A stretch of DNA of 64,000 nt from contig LJHW01000006.1 of the NCBI GenBank assembly GCA_001295865.1, forward strand, positions 124,001 through 188,000, given 5' to 3'. A model generated the notes under the pieces. It was given only the letters and a program-made list of their open reading frames with translations, searched no databases and was not told where the DNA came from. Position numbers and translations under genes: made by a program. Source of the DNA: a beta proteobacterium AAP65. Its GTDB lineage: Bacteria; Pseudomonadota; Gammaproteobacteria; Burkholderiales; Burkholderiaceae_C. Below, piece by piece: positions 29,158 through 37,742 of this stretch (position 1 is the stretch's first letter; every line of letters starts with the position of its first letter).

Positions 29158-30000
29158 ATGAACTTCCACCGTCTTGCGGCCTCGGCCGCCCTCGCTGCGG
29201 CCTTGATCGCACCCGCCCACCAGGCTGCCCACGCCGCGCCGGTGAGCGTGGCCGTCGAGCTGGCGCTCGTCATCGATATCTCCGCCAGCGTCGACAACAA
29301 CGAGTACTTGCTGCAGTTGCAGGGCTACCGCGCGGCTTTCCAGAGCGCCAGCGTCGGCAGCGCGATCGAATCGTTTGCCGGCAGCGGTGGCATCGCAGTC
29401 GGCGTCTATTTCTTTGCCCAGAACGCCTTGCAGACCTTGTCCTGGCGCCAGATCACCACCGCCACAGAGGCCGCGTCCTTCGGTGCGGCCATGGCTGCAC
29501 TGGCACGGCCCGACCCAGGCTTGCTCCTGCCCGGCAGCTCGCCCGTGGGCACGCTGACCAACATTGCCGAAGGCGTGGACATCGCGGTCGCCGGGCTCGG
29601 CAGCAACGACTTCACTGGCCAGCGGCGTCTCATCGACGTGTCCGGCGATGGCGTGCAGAACATCAACCGCAACGGGCAATCGAACTCCTGCACCAACACC
29701 TCGGGTGCCTGCGACCTACAGTTGCGCCAAGCGCGAGACGCTGCCGCGCTGGCCGGCGTGGTGATCAACGGCCTGGCCATCGTCGACGACTTCGCCAACC
29801 TCGCTGACTACTACGACAACAACCTGCGCACCGGCGCCGGCAGCTTCGTGCAGGCCGCCACCTTCAGCACCTTTGCCGCGGCCATCGAAACCAAGATCGG
29901 CCGCGAGATCACGCAAAGCGGCGTGCCCGAGCCCGGTTCGCTGGCCTTGGCGGGCCTGGCGCTGGCGGGTCTGGGCGCCCTGCGCCGCCGCCGCGCCTGA
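29158..30000 (+). CDS. DUF1194 / VWA-like exported protein with PEP-CTERM anchor
   Basis: A 280-residue secreted protein: signal peptide of about 28 residues, then a DUF1194 domain related to von Willebrand A. The MIDAS-like motif is VIDISASVDNNEY (DxSxS), with TLTNIAEGVDIAV and RRLIDVSGDGVQN later. A cysteine pair (SCTNTSGAC) could form a disulfide. The C-terminus is a complete PEP-CTERM sorting signal: VPEPGS, a hydrophobic helix, then RRRRA. Such proteins are processed by an exosortase, which is not in this window. Divergent from ykvA; convergent with radA. A sigma-54-like promoter precedes it. Confidence 0.9.
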   Translation: MNFHRLAASAALAAALIAPAHQAAHAAPVSVAVELALVIDISASVDNNEYLLQLQGYRAAFQSASVGSAIESFAGSGGIAVGVYFFAQNALQTLSWRQITTATEAASFGAAMAALARPDPGLLLPGSSPVGTLTNIAEGVDIAVAGLGSNDFTGQRRLIDVSGDGVQNINRNGQSNSCTNTSGACDLQLRQARDAAALAGVVINGLAIVDDFANLADYYDNNLRTGAGSFVQAATFSTFAAAIETKIGREITQSGVPEPGSLALAGLALAGLGALRRRRA

Positions 30001-30011
30001 GGGTTTCGGCA

Positions 30012-30034
30012 GCGCGGCCTGCTAAAGGCCGCGC
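30012..30034. terminator. convergent hairpin at the end of radA and the PEP-CTERM gene
   Basis: GCGCGGCCT (30012-30020), loop GCTAA and AGGCCGCGC (30026-30034) form a perfect 9-bp stem. The radA stop codon lies in the loop/stem junction. No T-run on either side, so efficiency is uncertain. Confidence 0.5.
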
Positions 30035-31383
30035 ACGGCCTCGATGGCCTGCTCGATGCGTTCCACCGCGTGCACCGTCAGGCCCTCGATCGGTTTCTTC
30101 GGCGCGTTGGCCTTGGGCACCACGGCCACACTGAAACCCAGTTTGGCGGCTTCTTTCAAGCGCTCTTGCCCGCGCGGCGCGGGCCGCACCTCGCCGGCCA
30201 GCCCCACTTCGCCGAAGGCGATGAAGCCGCGCGGCAGCGCCTTGCCGCGCAGGCTGCCCTGGATGGCCAGCAGCACCGCCAGGTCGGCCGCCGGCTCGGC
30301 GATGCGCACGCCGCCCACGGCGTTGACGAACACGTCCTGGTCCAGGCAAGCCACGCCGGCGTGGCGGTGCAGCACCGCCAGCAGCATGGCCAGGCGGTCG
30401 CGGTCCAGGCCCACGCTGAGCCTTCGCGGGCTGGGGCCGCCGCTGTCCACCAGCGCCTGGATCTCCACCAGCAGCGGCCGCGTGCCTTCCAGCGTCACCA
30501 GCACGCAGCTGCCGGGCACGGGTTCGCTGTGCGTGCTGAGGAAGATGGCGCTGGGGTTGCTCACGCCGCGCAGGCCCTTTTCGGTCATCGCGAAGACGCC
30601 GATCTCGTTGACGGCGCCGAAACGGTTCTTGATGGCGCGCACCAGGCGGAAACTGCTGTGCGTGTCGCCCTCGAAGTACAGCACCGTGTCGACGATGTGC
30701 TCCAGCACACGCGGGCCGGCCAGCGCGCCTTCTTTCGTGACGTGGCCCACCAGCACCACGGTGCAGCCGCGCGTCTTGGCCACGCGTGTGAGCTGGGCCG
30801 CGCACTCGCGCACCTGCGCCACGCTGCCGGGGGCGGAGTTGAGCTGCTCGCTGTAGACGGTCTGGATGGAATCGATGACGCAGAACGAGGGGTTCTCGGT
30901 TTCGATGGCCGCAACGATCTTCTCCAGCTGGATCTCCGCCAGCACCCGCACGTGTGTGCCCGGCAGGCCCAGCCGGCGCGCGCGCAGCGCGATCTGCGCG
31001 CCGCTTTCTTCGCCGGTGACGTAGAGCACCGGCATCTGCGTGCTGAGTGCGTCCACCGCCTGCAGCAGCAGCGTGCTCTTGCCAATGCCGGGGTCGCCGC
31101 CGATCAGCACCACCGCGCCTTCGACGATGCCGCCGCCGAGCACGCGGTCCAGCTCTTCCTGGCCCGTGGGCGTGCGCGCCACGTCGGCGGCCTCGATGTC
31201 GCTCAGCGTGGTGACGGGCTGGCTCTTGGCCAGGGCCTGGAAGCGTGTGTTGCGCGTGGCCGGGCCGGCGGCCTCAGGCACCGTTTCGTCCAGCGTGTTC
31301 CAGGCCTTGCAATGTGGGCACTGGCCCAGCCATTTGGCGTTGGTGCCGCCGCACTCGCGGCAGGTGTAGATCGTCTTGGCCAT
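30022..31383 (-). CDS. radA: DNA repair protein RadA
   Basis: A 453-residue RecA-like branch-migration helicase for recombination. N-terminal zinc finger (TCRECGGTNAKWLGQCPHCKAW), ATPase core with Walker A GGDPGIGKST, the RadA-specific IKNRFGAVNEIG motif, and a Lon-protease-like C-terminal domain (GGVRIAEPAADLAVLLAI, FGEVGLAGEVRP). The start is ATG at 31383, giving the normal MAKTIYTC beginning; an in-frame upstream start at 31416 adds eleven unconserved residues. It follows the carotenoid oxygenase gene on the same strand. Confidence 0.95.
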   Translation of the reverse strand: MAKTIYTCRECGGTNAKWLGQCPHCKAWNTLDETVPEAAGPATRNTRFQALAKSQPVTTLSDIEAADVARTPTGQEELDRVLGGGIVEGAVVLIGGDPGIGKSTLLLQAVDALSTQMPVLYVTGEESGAQIALRARRLGLPGTHVRVLAEIQLEKIVAAIETENPSFCVIDSIQTVYSEQLNSAPGSVAQVRECAAQLTRVAKTRGCTVVLVGHVTKEGALAGPRVLEHIVDTVLYFEGDTHSSFRLVRAIKNRFGAVNEIGVFAMTEKGLRGVSNPSAIFLSTHSEPVPGSCVLVTLEGTRPLLVEIQALVDSGGPSPRRLSVGLDRDRLAMLLAVLHRHAGVACLDQDVFVNAVGGVRIAEPAADLAVLLAIQGSLRGKALPRGFIAFGEVGLAGEVRPAPRGQERLKEAAKLGFSVAVVPKANAPKKPIEGLTVHAVERIEQAIEAVRGL

Positions 31384-31412
31384 GCGGCATTGTGGGCCGC
31401 ATGGCCCGTCGT

Positions 31413-32948
31413 TCAAGCGGCGGTGAAGTTGCCGTGGAAGCCCAAGGGCAAGCCGTAGGGCAATACGGCCTGCGCGATGGGCCCGTCGGCAATGCGCGCG
31501 GCATCCAGCAGGTTCAGCACTGTGGCCTGGCGGCGGGCGTCGTAAGTGGTGCCGAGCAGCCAGGCGTCGAGTTCGCCCGTCTTGCCCGGTTTGGGCACCA
31601 GCACGTGCTCTTCGGCCACCACGTGTTCGCCGTAGTCGTGGCGCTGCGTGCGGCCGGTCTGGGTGTCGAGCAACTGCACGCCATGCAACAGGCCCAAGCC
31701 CTGGCGCGCCGGGTACAGCGGCCAGGCCGCGGCCGTGAGCAGCCAGCGCGCAGGCAGGCCGATGCGCTGCGGATGCACCCGCGGGAACTCCACGTCGCCC
31801 TGGAGCTGCTGCAGCTGCACGCGGCCCGTGCCCAGGTGCAGGCGCACCTGGCGCAGTCCGCTTTCGCTGACCTGCGGCGCAGCGCGGCCGGCCATCATCG
31901 CCACCGCACCTTCGTCCAGGAAACTCGCGTCGGGCGCGCCGATGAAGCTGAAGGCGATCTCGCCGTCGGCCGTTTCGTGCGCGTTGCCCACGTGGAAGAC
32001 CATCTCCGCCGGCAGCTCGAAAACGCGGCGCTGGGTGATGTCGGCCTTCTCCATCACCAGCACCCGCAGCGGCTCGCCCGCGGCCAGCTGGAAGCGGTGG
32101 CGGCCGTCGGCCGGGCGCTGCAAAAAATCAACGCCCACCGGCGGCAAGGGCACCACCAGGTAGCGCTCGGTGACCGCCATGTCGTGCACCATGGTGCCGC
32201 GCAACTTGGCCGGCAAGGGCAGCTCACCCACCTGGGCGCGCACGAGGCGGCCCTGGGGGTCGATGTGCCACACCACCAGGCGGTGGCCGGCGGTGCCGAT
32301 GTTCCAGAGGTGGCCGGCAGCGTCCACCTTGGGATGGGCCGAAAACGGCACCTGTGCCAGGTCTTTGCGCCAGGTCACGGGGCCCACGGTGGCCAGGTCG
32401 GCCGGGTTCAGCGCGTAGGCCGAGCCACCCTCCCACATCGCCAGCACCTGCCCCGCATGTTCCAGCGCGTTGGTGTTGGCCACGTTCACCGCATCGGGCC
32501 CGCTGATGGGCGGCCCGCCGGCGATGTGCGTGCCCAGGGTGGGCAGCAAGAAGCGACCAGCACTCTGCTCGGCCTGCAGCTTGCTGGTGCGCACGAGGCG
32601 GCCGCGGTGGCGCACGGTGCCGTCGCCGATGCTGAACTGCTGCACCATGCCATCGCCGTCGAACCAGTGGTGGTAACGCTGGCCGCCCCGTTCGAAGAGC
32701 GCCGGGCCGTTGCGGTAGAAGCGGCCTTGCAGTTCGGCCGGCCAGTGGCCGCGCAGCGTGGCCACGGCATCGCGGTTGCCGGTGATGTCGTCCACGCCTT
32801 TCAGCGGGGCCAGCAGCGGCTGGCGTGGCGTGGCGCTGTCGAAGTCTTGCGGACGGGCTGCGGCGTGCGCAGCACCCGCGCCCAGGCCCGTGAAGGCGGC
32901 GAGGCCGGCCTGGCCCAGGCCCAGCAGCAGTTGGCGGCGTTGCAGCAT
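31413..32948 (-). CDS. carotenoid oxygenase family protein, Tat-exported
   Basis: A 511-residue non-haem iron dioxygenase of the CCD/RPE65/lignostilbene family. The four iron-ligand histidines lie in FSAHPKVD, VHDMAV, FHVGNAHET and the C-terminal GFHGNF. The N-terminus MLQRRQLLLGLGQAG has a twin arginine and a hydrophobic core ending AHAAA, so export by Tat is likely, which is fitting for a metal-loaded enzyme. Substrate may be a carotenoid or a lignin-type stilbene; sequence alone does not tell. GGAG precedes the ATG by 8 bases. Encoded 17 bp after the DUF2141 gene and probably co-transcribed with it. Confidence 0.88.
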   Translation of the reverse strand: MLQRRQLLLGLGQAGLAAFTGLGAGAAHAAARPQDFDSATPRQPLLAPLKGVDDITGNRDAVATLRGHWPAELQGRFYRNGPALFERGGQRYHHWFDGDGMVQQFSIGDGTVRHRGRLVRTSKLQAEQSAGRFLLPTLGTHIAGGPPISGPDAVNVANTNALEHAGQVLAMWEGGSAYALNPADLATVGPVTWRKDLAQVPFSAHPKVDAAGHLWNIGTAGHRLVVWHIDPQGRLVRAQVGELPLPAKLRGTMVHDMAVTERYLVVPLPPVGVDFLQRPADGRHRFQLAAGEPLRVLVMEKADITQRRVFELPAEMVFHVGNAHETADGEIAFSFIGAPDASFLDEGAVAMMAGRAAPQVSESGLRQVRLHLGTGRVQLQQLQGDVEFPRVHPQRIGLPARWLLTAAAWPLYPARQGLGLLHGVQLLDTQTGRTQRHDYGEHVVAEEHVLVPKPGKTGELDAWLLGTTYDARRQATVLNLLDAARIADGPIAQAVLPYGLPLGFHGNFTAA

Positions 32949-32965
32949 GGTGTTGGCTCCTGCGC

Positions 32966-33478
32966 TCACATCGACATCTTCACGGCGATGGGGCGGCCGT
33001 CCAGCGCCACCTTGCCGGTGTCCCACTGCGGGCCGAACATGCTGGGTTTGCCTGACGAACCCCAGGGCTCGGTGGGCATGCCCATGATGTTGCGGCCCAT
33101 CTTGCCGTCGCTGTCGAGGTCCTGGAACAGCATCAGCGCCACCTCATGACCGTTCAGGCCGCAGAACTGCACGCTCATGCGCGCTTCGCCGGCGGGCACG
33201 CGGATAGCCTTCAGCGGGCGCTTGCCGAAAGTCTCGGCGCTGGCGTAGGCGGCCACCATCAGCTGGCCTTGCTGGGGGCGCACGTTCTCGATTTCCACCG
33301 TCGCGCAGACGCCGGCGGGGGCTGCCTCAGGCGCTGAGGCCGGGGCCTCGGGGGCGGTGGCCGTTTGTGCGTAGGCCGGGCTCAGCAGCGCCAGACCGGC
33401 GGTGGTGATCAGCGTGGACAGGATGCTCAGGCGGGTGCGGCAGGTGTTCTTCGGTCGGCTCCAGGGTTGGGAAGGCAT
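32966..33478 (-). CDS. DUF2141 domain-containing exported protein
   Basis: A 170-residue periplasmic protein: signal peptide (SILSTLITTAGLALLSPAYAQ), an Ala/Pro/Glu-rich linker, then DUF2141 with VCATVEIENVRPQQGQLMVAAY, FGKRPLKAIRVPAGEARMSVQF and MLFQDLDSDGKMGRNIMGMPTEPWG. The DLDSDGKM stretch looks like a calcium-type loop. The function of DUF2141 is not known. First gene of a short transcript with the carotenoid oxygenase. Confidence 0.85.
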   Translation of the reverse strand: MPSQPWSRPKNTCRTRLSILSTLITTAGLALLSPAYAQTATAPEAPASAPEAAPAGVCATVEIENVRPQQGQLMVAAYASAETFGKRPLKAIRVPAGEARMSVQFCGLNGHEVALMLFQDLDSDGKMGRNIMGMPTEPWGSSGKPSMFGPQWDTGKVALDGRPIAVKMSM

Positions 33479-33614
33479 GGAGCGCACTGTGGCCGCCGGC
33501 CCGCTGGCCTGCGAGCCGGCTGCGACACGGCGGCGGGCGCTGTCGTGAAACGGCGCTGCTTGGGCGCGAAATGCCGGGCTCAGCGGTCGCCGTGCAGGCG
33601 GCGCGTGGGCCCCC

Positions 33615-34022
33615 TCAATCGCCTTGCACCCGCCCGCGGCCCGCCTTCACCTCAGACCGCACCGCCTTGCCTGCCAGCCGCCGCTGCTGCGAACCGTAGG
33701 TGGGTTTCGTCGCGCGCCGCGCCTTGGGCTGCATGGTGGCCGCATCCACCATCTCCTGCAGGCGCAGCAGCGCATCGGCCTGGTTGCGCGGCAGGCTGCG
33801 GTGGTCTTGCGCCTTGATGACGACGGTGCCGTCGCTGCTGATGCGCTGGTCGGCCTGGGCCAGCAGGCGCAACTTCACGTCATCGGGCAAAGACGAGGCT
33901 GCGACGTCGAAGCGCAGGTGCGCGGCACTGCTGACCTTGTTGACGTTCTGCCCGCCCGCGCCTTGCGCGCGGATGGCGCTGAAGTCGACCTCGGCGCGGT
34001 TGACGAGCACGCGCCGGGCCAT
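33615..34022 (-). CDS. arfB: alternative ribosome-rescue factor / peptidyl-tRNA hydrolase ArfB (YaeJ)
   Basis: A 135-residue protein with the class I release-factor fold. The catalytic GGQ is in AQGAGGQNVNKVSSAAHLRFD. The basic C-terminal tail (PKARRATKPTYGSQQRRLAGKAVRSEVKAGRGR) is what enters the empty mRNA channel of stalled ribosomes. Size and tail distinguish it from RF1/RF2. It follows the GlsB-like gene by 6 bp on the same strand. Confidence 0.93.
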   Translation of the reverse strand: MARRVLVNRAEVDFSAIRAQGAGGQNVNKVSSAAHLRFDVAASSLPDDVKLRLLAQADQRISSDGTVVIKAQDHRSLPRNQADALLRLQEMVDAATMQPKARRATKPTYGSQQRRLAGKAVRSEVKAGRGRVQGD

Positions 34023-34028
34023 GGGGCC

Positions 34029-34280
34029 TCAGGCTTTCTTGCCGCGCAGCAGGCCGACGACAAACAGCAGCGCCAGCGCACCGGCCACCGAAGCGAACCA
34101 GCCCGCCGGCTCGCCCACGCCGTACCAGCCGAACACGCGCCCGGCCACGCCTGCCACCACCGAGCCGCCGATGCCGAGCAGGCAGGTCAGCACCCAGCCC
34201 ATCTTCTGCTCGCCAGGCATGATGCCGCGCGCCAGAAAGCCGACGATGAGGCCGAGAACGATGTGGCTCAGGATTTCCAT
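34029..34280 (-). CDS. GlsB/YeaQ/YmgE family stress-response membrane protein
   Basis: An 83-residue transglycosylase-associated type protein with three short hydrophobic segments and small-residue motifs: IVLGLIVGFLARGIMPGEQKMGWVLTCLLGIGGSVVAGVAGRVFG. This pattern is diagnostic for the family. Role in stress is known only loosely. In a minus-strand run alr - glsB - arfB. Confidence 0.9.
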   Translation of the reverse strand: MEILSHIVLGLIVGFLARGIMPGEQKMGWVLTCLLGIGGSVVAGVAGRVFGWYGVGEPAGWFASVAGALALLFVVGLLRGKKA

Positions 34281-34322
34281 GCGAACGGGCTTTCGGGGCT
34301 GTGAAAGAAGGAAGGGAAGGGG

Positions 34323-35408
34323 TCAGTCGGCGCTGCGCATCGGCACACGCGGCGCCACGGCGCACATCAGCTCGTAGCCGATGGTGCCCGCGGCCTGCGC
34401 CACGTCATCGATGGCCAGCAGCGCCCCGCCCGGGCCGCGGCCCCAGAGCGTGACCTCGCTGCCCACGCCGGCCTGCGGCACGGGCGTGAGGTCGACCGCC
34501 AGCATGTCCATGGAAACCCGGCCCACGGTGCCGGTGCGCACGCCGTCCACGAGCACGGGCGTGTCGGTGCCGGCGTGGCGCGGGTAGCCGTCGGCATAAC
34601 CGCAGGCCACGATGCCGATGCGCTGCGTCTCGCGCGCCGTGTAGCTGCTGCCATAGCCCACGGTGTCGCCGGCCTGCAGCTGCTGTGTGGCGATGAGGCG
34701 CGAGCGCAGCGTCATCGCCGGCTGCAGGCCCCAGTGCTGGATGTCGTGGGCCGGGAAATCGGGCGAACTGCCGTAGGCCATGATGCCGGCGCGCACCCAG
34801 TCGTTGTTGAGCCCGTGCCGCAGCGTGGCCGCGCTGTTGCTCACGCTGCGCTCGCCGGGCAGGTCGTGCGTGGCCGCGGCGAAGGCGCTGAGCTGGTGGT
34901 CCACACCGCGTGGGCCGTCGGCATCGCTGAAGTGCGTCATCAGCGAGATCTCGTCCACCTGTGGCAGCGCGTTCAGCCGCACCCAGGCGCTGCGGAAGGC
35001 CGCCGGTGTGAAACCCAGGCGGTTCATGCCGCTGTTCATCTTGAGGAAGACGCGGTGCGGCAGCTGCGTCTTGTGCGCGGCCAGCCAGTCGATCTGCTGC
35101 TCACAGTGCACCACGTGCCACAGCTGCAGGCGCGAGCACAGTTCCAGATCGCGCGGCTCGAAGCAGCCTTCCAGCAGAAGGATGGGGCCGCGCCAGTCCA
35201 GCGCACGCAGGCGTTCGGCTTCGGCCAGGTCGAGCAGCGCAAAACCATCGGCGCTGCGCAGGCCCTCAAAAGCGCGTTCGATGCCGTGGCCGTAGGCGTT
35301 GGCCTTGACCACCGCCCACACACGTGCATCGGGGGCCGCGGCGCGCGCCCTCGCCAGGTTGTGGGCCAGGGCCGCGGTGTGCACCAGGGCTTCGATGGGA
35401 CGGGGCAT
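34323..35408 (-). CDS. alr: alanine racemase
   Basis: A 361-residue fold-type III PLP enzyme that makes D-alanine for the cell wall. PLP lysine is in [13 protein letters not shown]; the catalytic Tyr is in [26 protein letters not shown] is the conserved C-terminal domain motif. ATG 35408 gives the normal MPRPIEA start; the upstream frame to 35450 is not conserved-looking. Divergent from lplT, with 153 bp between. Confidence 0.94.
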   Translation of the reverse strand: MPRPIEALVHTAALAHNLARARAAAPDARVWAVVKANAYGHGIERAFEGLRSADGFALLDLAEAERLRALDWRGPILLLEGCFEPRDLELCSRLQLWHVVHCEQQIDWLAAHKTQLPHRVFLKMNSGMNRLGFTPAAFRSAWVRLNALPQVDEISLMTHFSDADGPRGVDHQLSAFAAATHDLPGERSVSNSAATLRHGLNNDWVRAGIMAYGSSPDFPAHDIQHWGLQPAMTLRSRLIATQQLQAGDTVGYGSSYTARETQRIGIVACGYADGYPRHAGTDTPVLVDGVRTGTVGRVSMDMLAVDLTPVPQAGVGSEVTLWGRGPGGALLAIDDVAQAAGTIGYELMCAVAPRVPMRSAD

Positions 35409-35484
35409 GTCGGGTGGATGTGCAGGTGTGCGCTGGGGAGTGCGGATCATTCTGCCAGCCCAGGCCAGCGCGCCGAGGGTCGCG

Positions 35485-35493
35485 TGCTATAAC
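35485..35493 (+). promoter_or_regulatory. extended -10 element for lplT
   Basis: TGCTATAAC is a good extended -10 (TGn plus TATAAC at 35488-35493). No clear -35 is seen 17 bp upstream, as is common with extended -10 promoters. The start of transcription would be near 35500. Confidence 0.5.
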
Positions 35494-35508
35494 CCGCCGG
35501 CCCCGAAG

Positions 35509-35565
35509 ATGGAGACAAGACGCACCGGCACCAGGCCGGGCGTGACCGCGCGCGCGACACGATGA
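35509..35565 (+). CDS. possible 18-codon leader ORF overlapping lplT
   Basis: ATG at 35509 opens an Arg/Thr-rich 18-residue peptide (METRRTGTRPGVTARATR) whose TGA overlaps the lplT ATG as ATGA. lplT itself has no visible ribosome site, so coupling through this leader is plausible. The predicted transcript start is only about 9 nt upstream. It could equally be a chance ORF. Confidence 0.3.
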   Translation: METRRTGTRPGVTARATR

Positions 35566-36836
35566 AAAAAGGTTTTTCGACCATCATGTCGGCGCAGTTC
35601 TTCAGCTCGCTGGCTGACAACGCGCTGCTCGTCGCCGCTGTCGAACTGCTGCGCCTGAGCCAGGCGCCCGCCTGGCAGGTGCCAGCCCTGGCGCCGATGT
35701 TTGCGCTGTTCTATGTGATCCTGGCGCCCTTCGTGGGCGCTTTTGCCGACAGCATCCCCAAGGGCCGGGTGATGTTCGTCAGCAACTCGATCAAGATCGT
35801 CGGCTGCCTGATGATGCTCTTCGGCAGCCACCCGCTGCTGGCCTATGCCGTGGTGGGCCTGGGCGCTGCGGCCTACGGGCCGGCGAAGTACGGCATCCTC
35901 ACCGAGCTGCTGCCGCCTTCCCAGCTGGTCAAGGGCAACGGCTGGATCGAGGGCCTGACCATCGCCTCCATCGTGCTGGGCATCCTGCTGGGCGGGCAGC
36001 TCATCGGGCCGCGCATTTCCACCGCGCTGCTGGGCTTCGACCTGCCCGGGCTCAACACCGGCATCGACACCGCGCCCGAGGCCGCCATCGCCTGCATCGT
36101 CTGGCTGTACCTGGCGGCCGCGGCCTTCAACCTCTTCATCCCGCGCACCACCGCGCCGCTCATCCCGATGCAGGGCGCGGCGGCACTGGTGATGGACTTC
36201 TCGCGCTGCAACAGCCGGCTGTGGGCCGATAAGCTGGGCCAGATCACCCTGGCCACCACCACGCTGCTGTGGGGCATCTTCGGCAACCTGCGCTTGATCG
36301 TCTTCGCCTGGGCCGCTGCGGCGCTGGGTTATGGCACGGCGCAAGCTTCCAACCTGGCCGGTGTCGTGGTGATCGGCTCCATCCTCGGCGCGGTGGCGGC
36401 CTCGTTCCTCACGAAGCTCGACAAGGCCACCAACGTCATTCCCATGGCCGTGGCCGTGGGCTTCTTCATGATCGGGCTGGTCTTCATCAACAGCCTGGCC
36501 ACGGCGGTGCCCTTCCTCATCGGCATGGGCGCGATCTGCGGCTACCTCATCGTGCCGATGAACGCGCTGCTGCAGCACCGCGGGCACAACCTGATGGGCG
36601 CGGGCCGGTCGATCGCCGTGCAGAACTTCAACGAGCAGGCCTGCATCCTGGGCCTGGGCGCGCTGTATGTGCTGATGACGCGCTTCGGCATGTCGGCCTT
36701 CGGCGCCATCACCGTGTTCGGCATCCTCGTGGCGCTGGTGATGGAGATCATCCGCCGCTGGCATCGCCGCAACACGGTGGTGCACCGCGAAGAGGTCGAG
36801 CGTCTGCTGGTCATCGCCCGCACCGATTCGCACTGA
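35562..36836 (+). CDS. lplT: lysophospholipid transporter LplT
   Basis: A 424-residue MFS-type inner-membrane flippase with about twelve helices. It starts MKKGFSTIMSAQFFSSLADNALL, with IPKGRVMFVSNSIKIVGCLMM and AAYGPAKYGILTELLPPSQLVKGN, which are LplT landmarks. In enterobacteria it is fused or linked to the acyltransferase Aas; no aas gene follows here, a stand-alone arrangement usual in Burkholderiales. The DMT gene follows after 8 bp. Confidence 0.92.
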   Translation: MKKGFSTIMSAQFFSSLADNALLVAAVELLRLSQAPAWQVPALAPMFALFYVILAPFVGAFADSIPKGRVMFVSNSIKIVGCLMMLFGSHPLLAYAVVGLGAAAYGPAKYGILTELLPPSQLVKGNGWIEGLTIASIVLGILLGGQLIGPRISTALLGFDLPGLNTGIDTAPEAAIACIVWLYLAAAAFNLFIPRTTAPLIPMQGAAALVMDFSRCNSRLWADKLGQITLATTTLLWGIFGNLRLIVFAWAAAALGYGTAQASNLAGVVVIGSILGAVAASFLTKLDKATNVIPMAVAVGFFMIGLVFINSLATAVPFLIGMGAICGYLIVPMNALLQHRGHNLMGAGRSIAVQNFNEQACILGLGALYVLMTRFGMSAFGAITVFGILVALVMEIIRRWHRRNTVVHREEVERLLVIARTDSH

Positions 36837-36844
36837 GCGCGGGC

Positions 36845-37735
36845 ATGGCACCCGCCGCCCCCAGCGCGTTGACGCGCGCCCTGCCGGCGCTGGCGCTCGT
36901 TTTCAACGCGTTCACCTGGGGCGTGTCGTGGTGGCCCTTCCGCGAGCTGCAGGCGCGTGGCCTGCACCCGCTGTGGGCCACGGTGCTGATTTACGCCGTG
37001 GCCGTGCTGGTCATCTGCGCCTGGCGGCCGCAGGCCTGGGGCCAGCTGTGGCGGGCGCGCACGCTGTGGGTGCTGGTGCTGGCCTCGGGCACCACCAACG
37101 CGGCCTTCAACTGGGGCGTGACGGTGGGCGACGTGGTGCGTGTGGTGCTGCTCTTCTACCTGATGCCGCTGTGGGCGGTGCTGTTGGCGCGCCTGCTGCT
37201 GAAGGAAGCGCTGACGCCCATGGCCCTGGGCCGTGTAGCACTGGCGCTGCTGGGCGCGGTGATCGTGCTCTGGCCTGAAAATGCGCAGGGCGGCCTGCCC
37301 TTGCCGCGCACTTTGCCCGAATGGCTGGGCGTGCTGGGCGGCTTCACCTTCGCGCTGAACAACGTGATGCTCAAGCGCGAGGCCCACCAGCCCGAAGCGG
37401 CCAGGGCGCTGGCGATGTTTCTCGGCGGCGCGGTGGTGGCGGGCGTGCTGGCCACGGCGCTGATGGCGCAAGGCAGCGTGCCGCCGCTGCCGGCCGTGGC
37501 GCCGGGCTGGGTGCTGGGTGCGCTGGCGCTGGCCTTTGCTTTCCTCGCGGGCAACCTGGCGCTGCAGTACGGCGCCTCGCGCCTGCCGGCCAACGTCACG
37601 GCGGTGGTGATGATCACCGAGGTGCTGTTCGCCAGCGCTTCGGCGGTGCTGCTGGGCGCTGGGGCGGTGACGCCGGCCTTGGCACTGGGTGGCGGCCTCA
37701 TCGTGGCCGCAGCGCTGCTGGCCGGGAAAGACTGA
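36845..37735 (+). CDS. EamA/DMT-superfamily transporter
   Basis: A 296-residue membrane protein with ten helices in two EamA halves (FNAFTWGVSWWPFRELQARG at helix 1; NLALQYGASRLPANVTAVVMITEVLFA in the second repeat, a typical EamA signature). It begins 8 bp after lplT and ends 7 bp from the convergent response-regulator gene. Substrate unknown. It is one of three DMT transporters in the window, and the three are not close to each other in sequence. Confidence 0.85.
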   Translation: MAPAAPSALTRALPALALVFNAFTWGVSWWPFRELQARGLHPLWATVLIYAVAVLVICAWRPQAWGQLWRARTLWVLVLASGTTNAAFNWGVTVGDVVRVVLLFYLMPLWAVLLARLLLKEALTPMALGRVALALLGAVIVLWPENAQGGLPLPRTLPEWLGVLGGFTFALNNVMLKREAHQPEAARALAMFLGGAVVAGVLATALMAQGSVPPLPAVAPGWVLGALALAFAFLAGNLALQYGASRLPANVTAVVMITEVLFASASAVLLGAGAVTPALALGGGLIVAAALLAGKD

Positions 37736-37742
37736 ACGCGGC

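Noticed and set aside
31245-33149. A 634-codon plus-strand frame opposite the carotenoid oxygenase gene
   Set aside because: Antisense to a gene with four iron-ligand histidines and a Tat signal; no recognisable domain in the plus reading.
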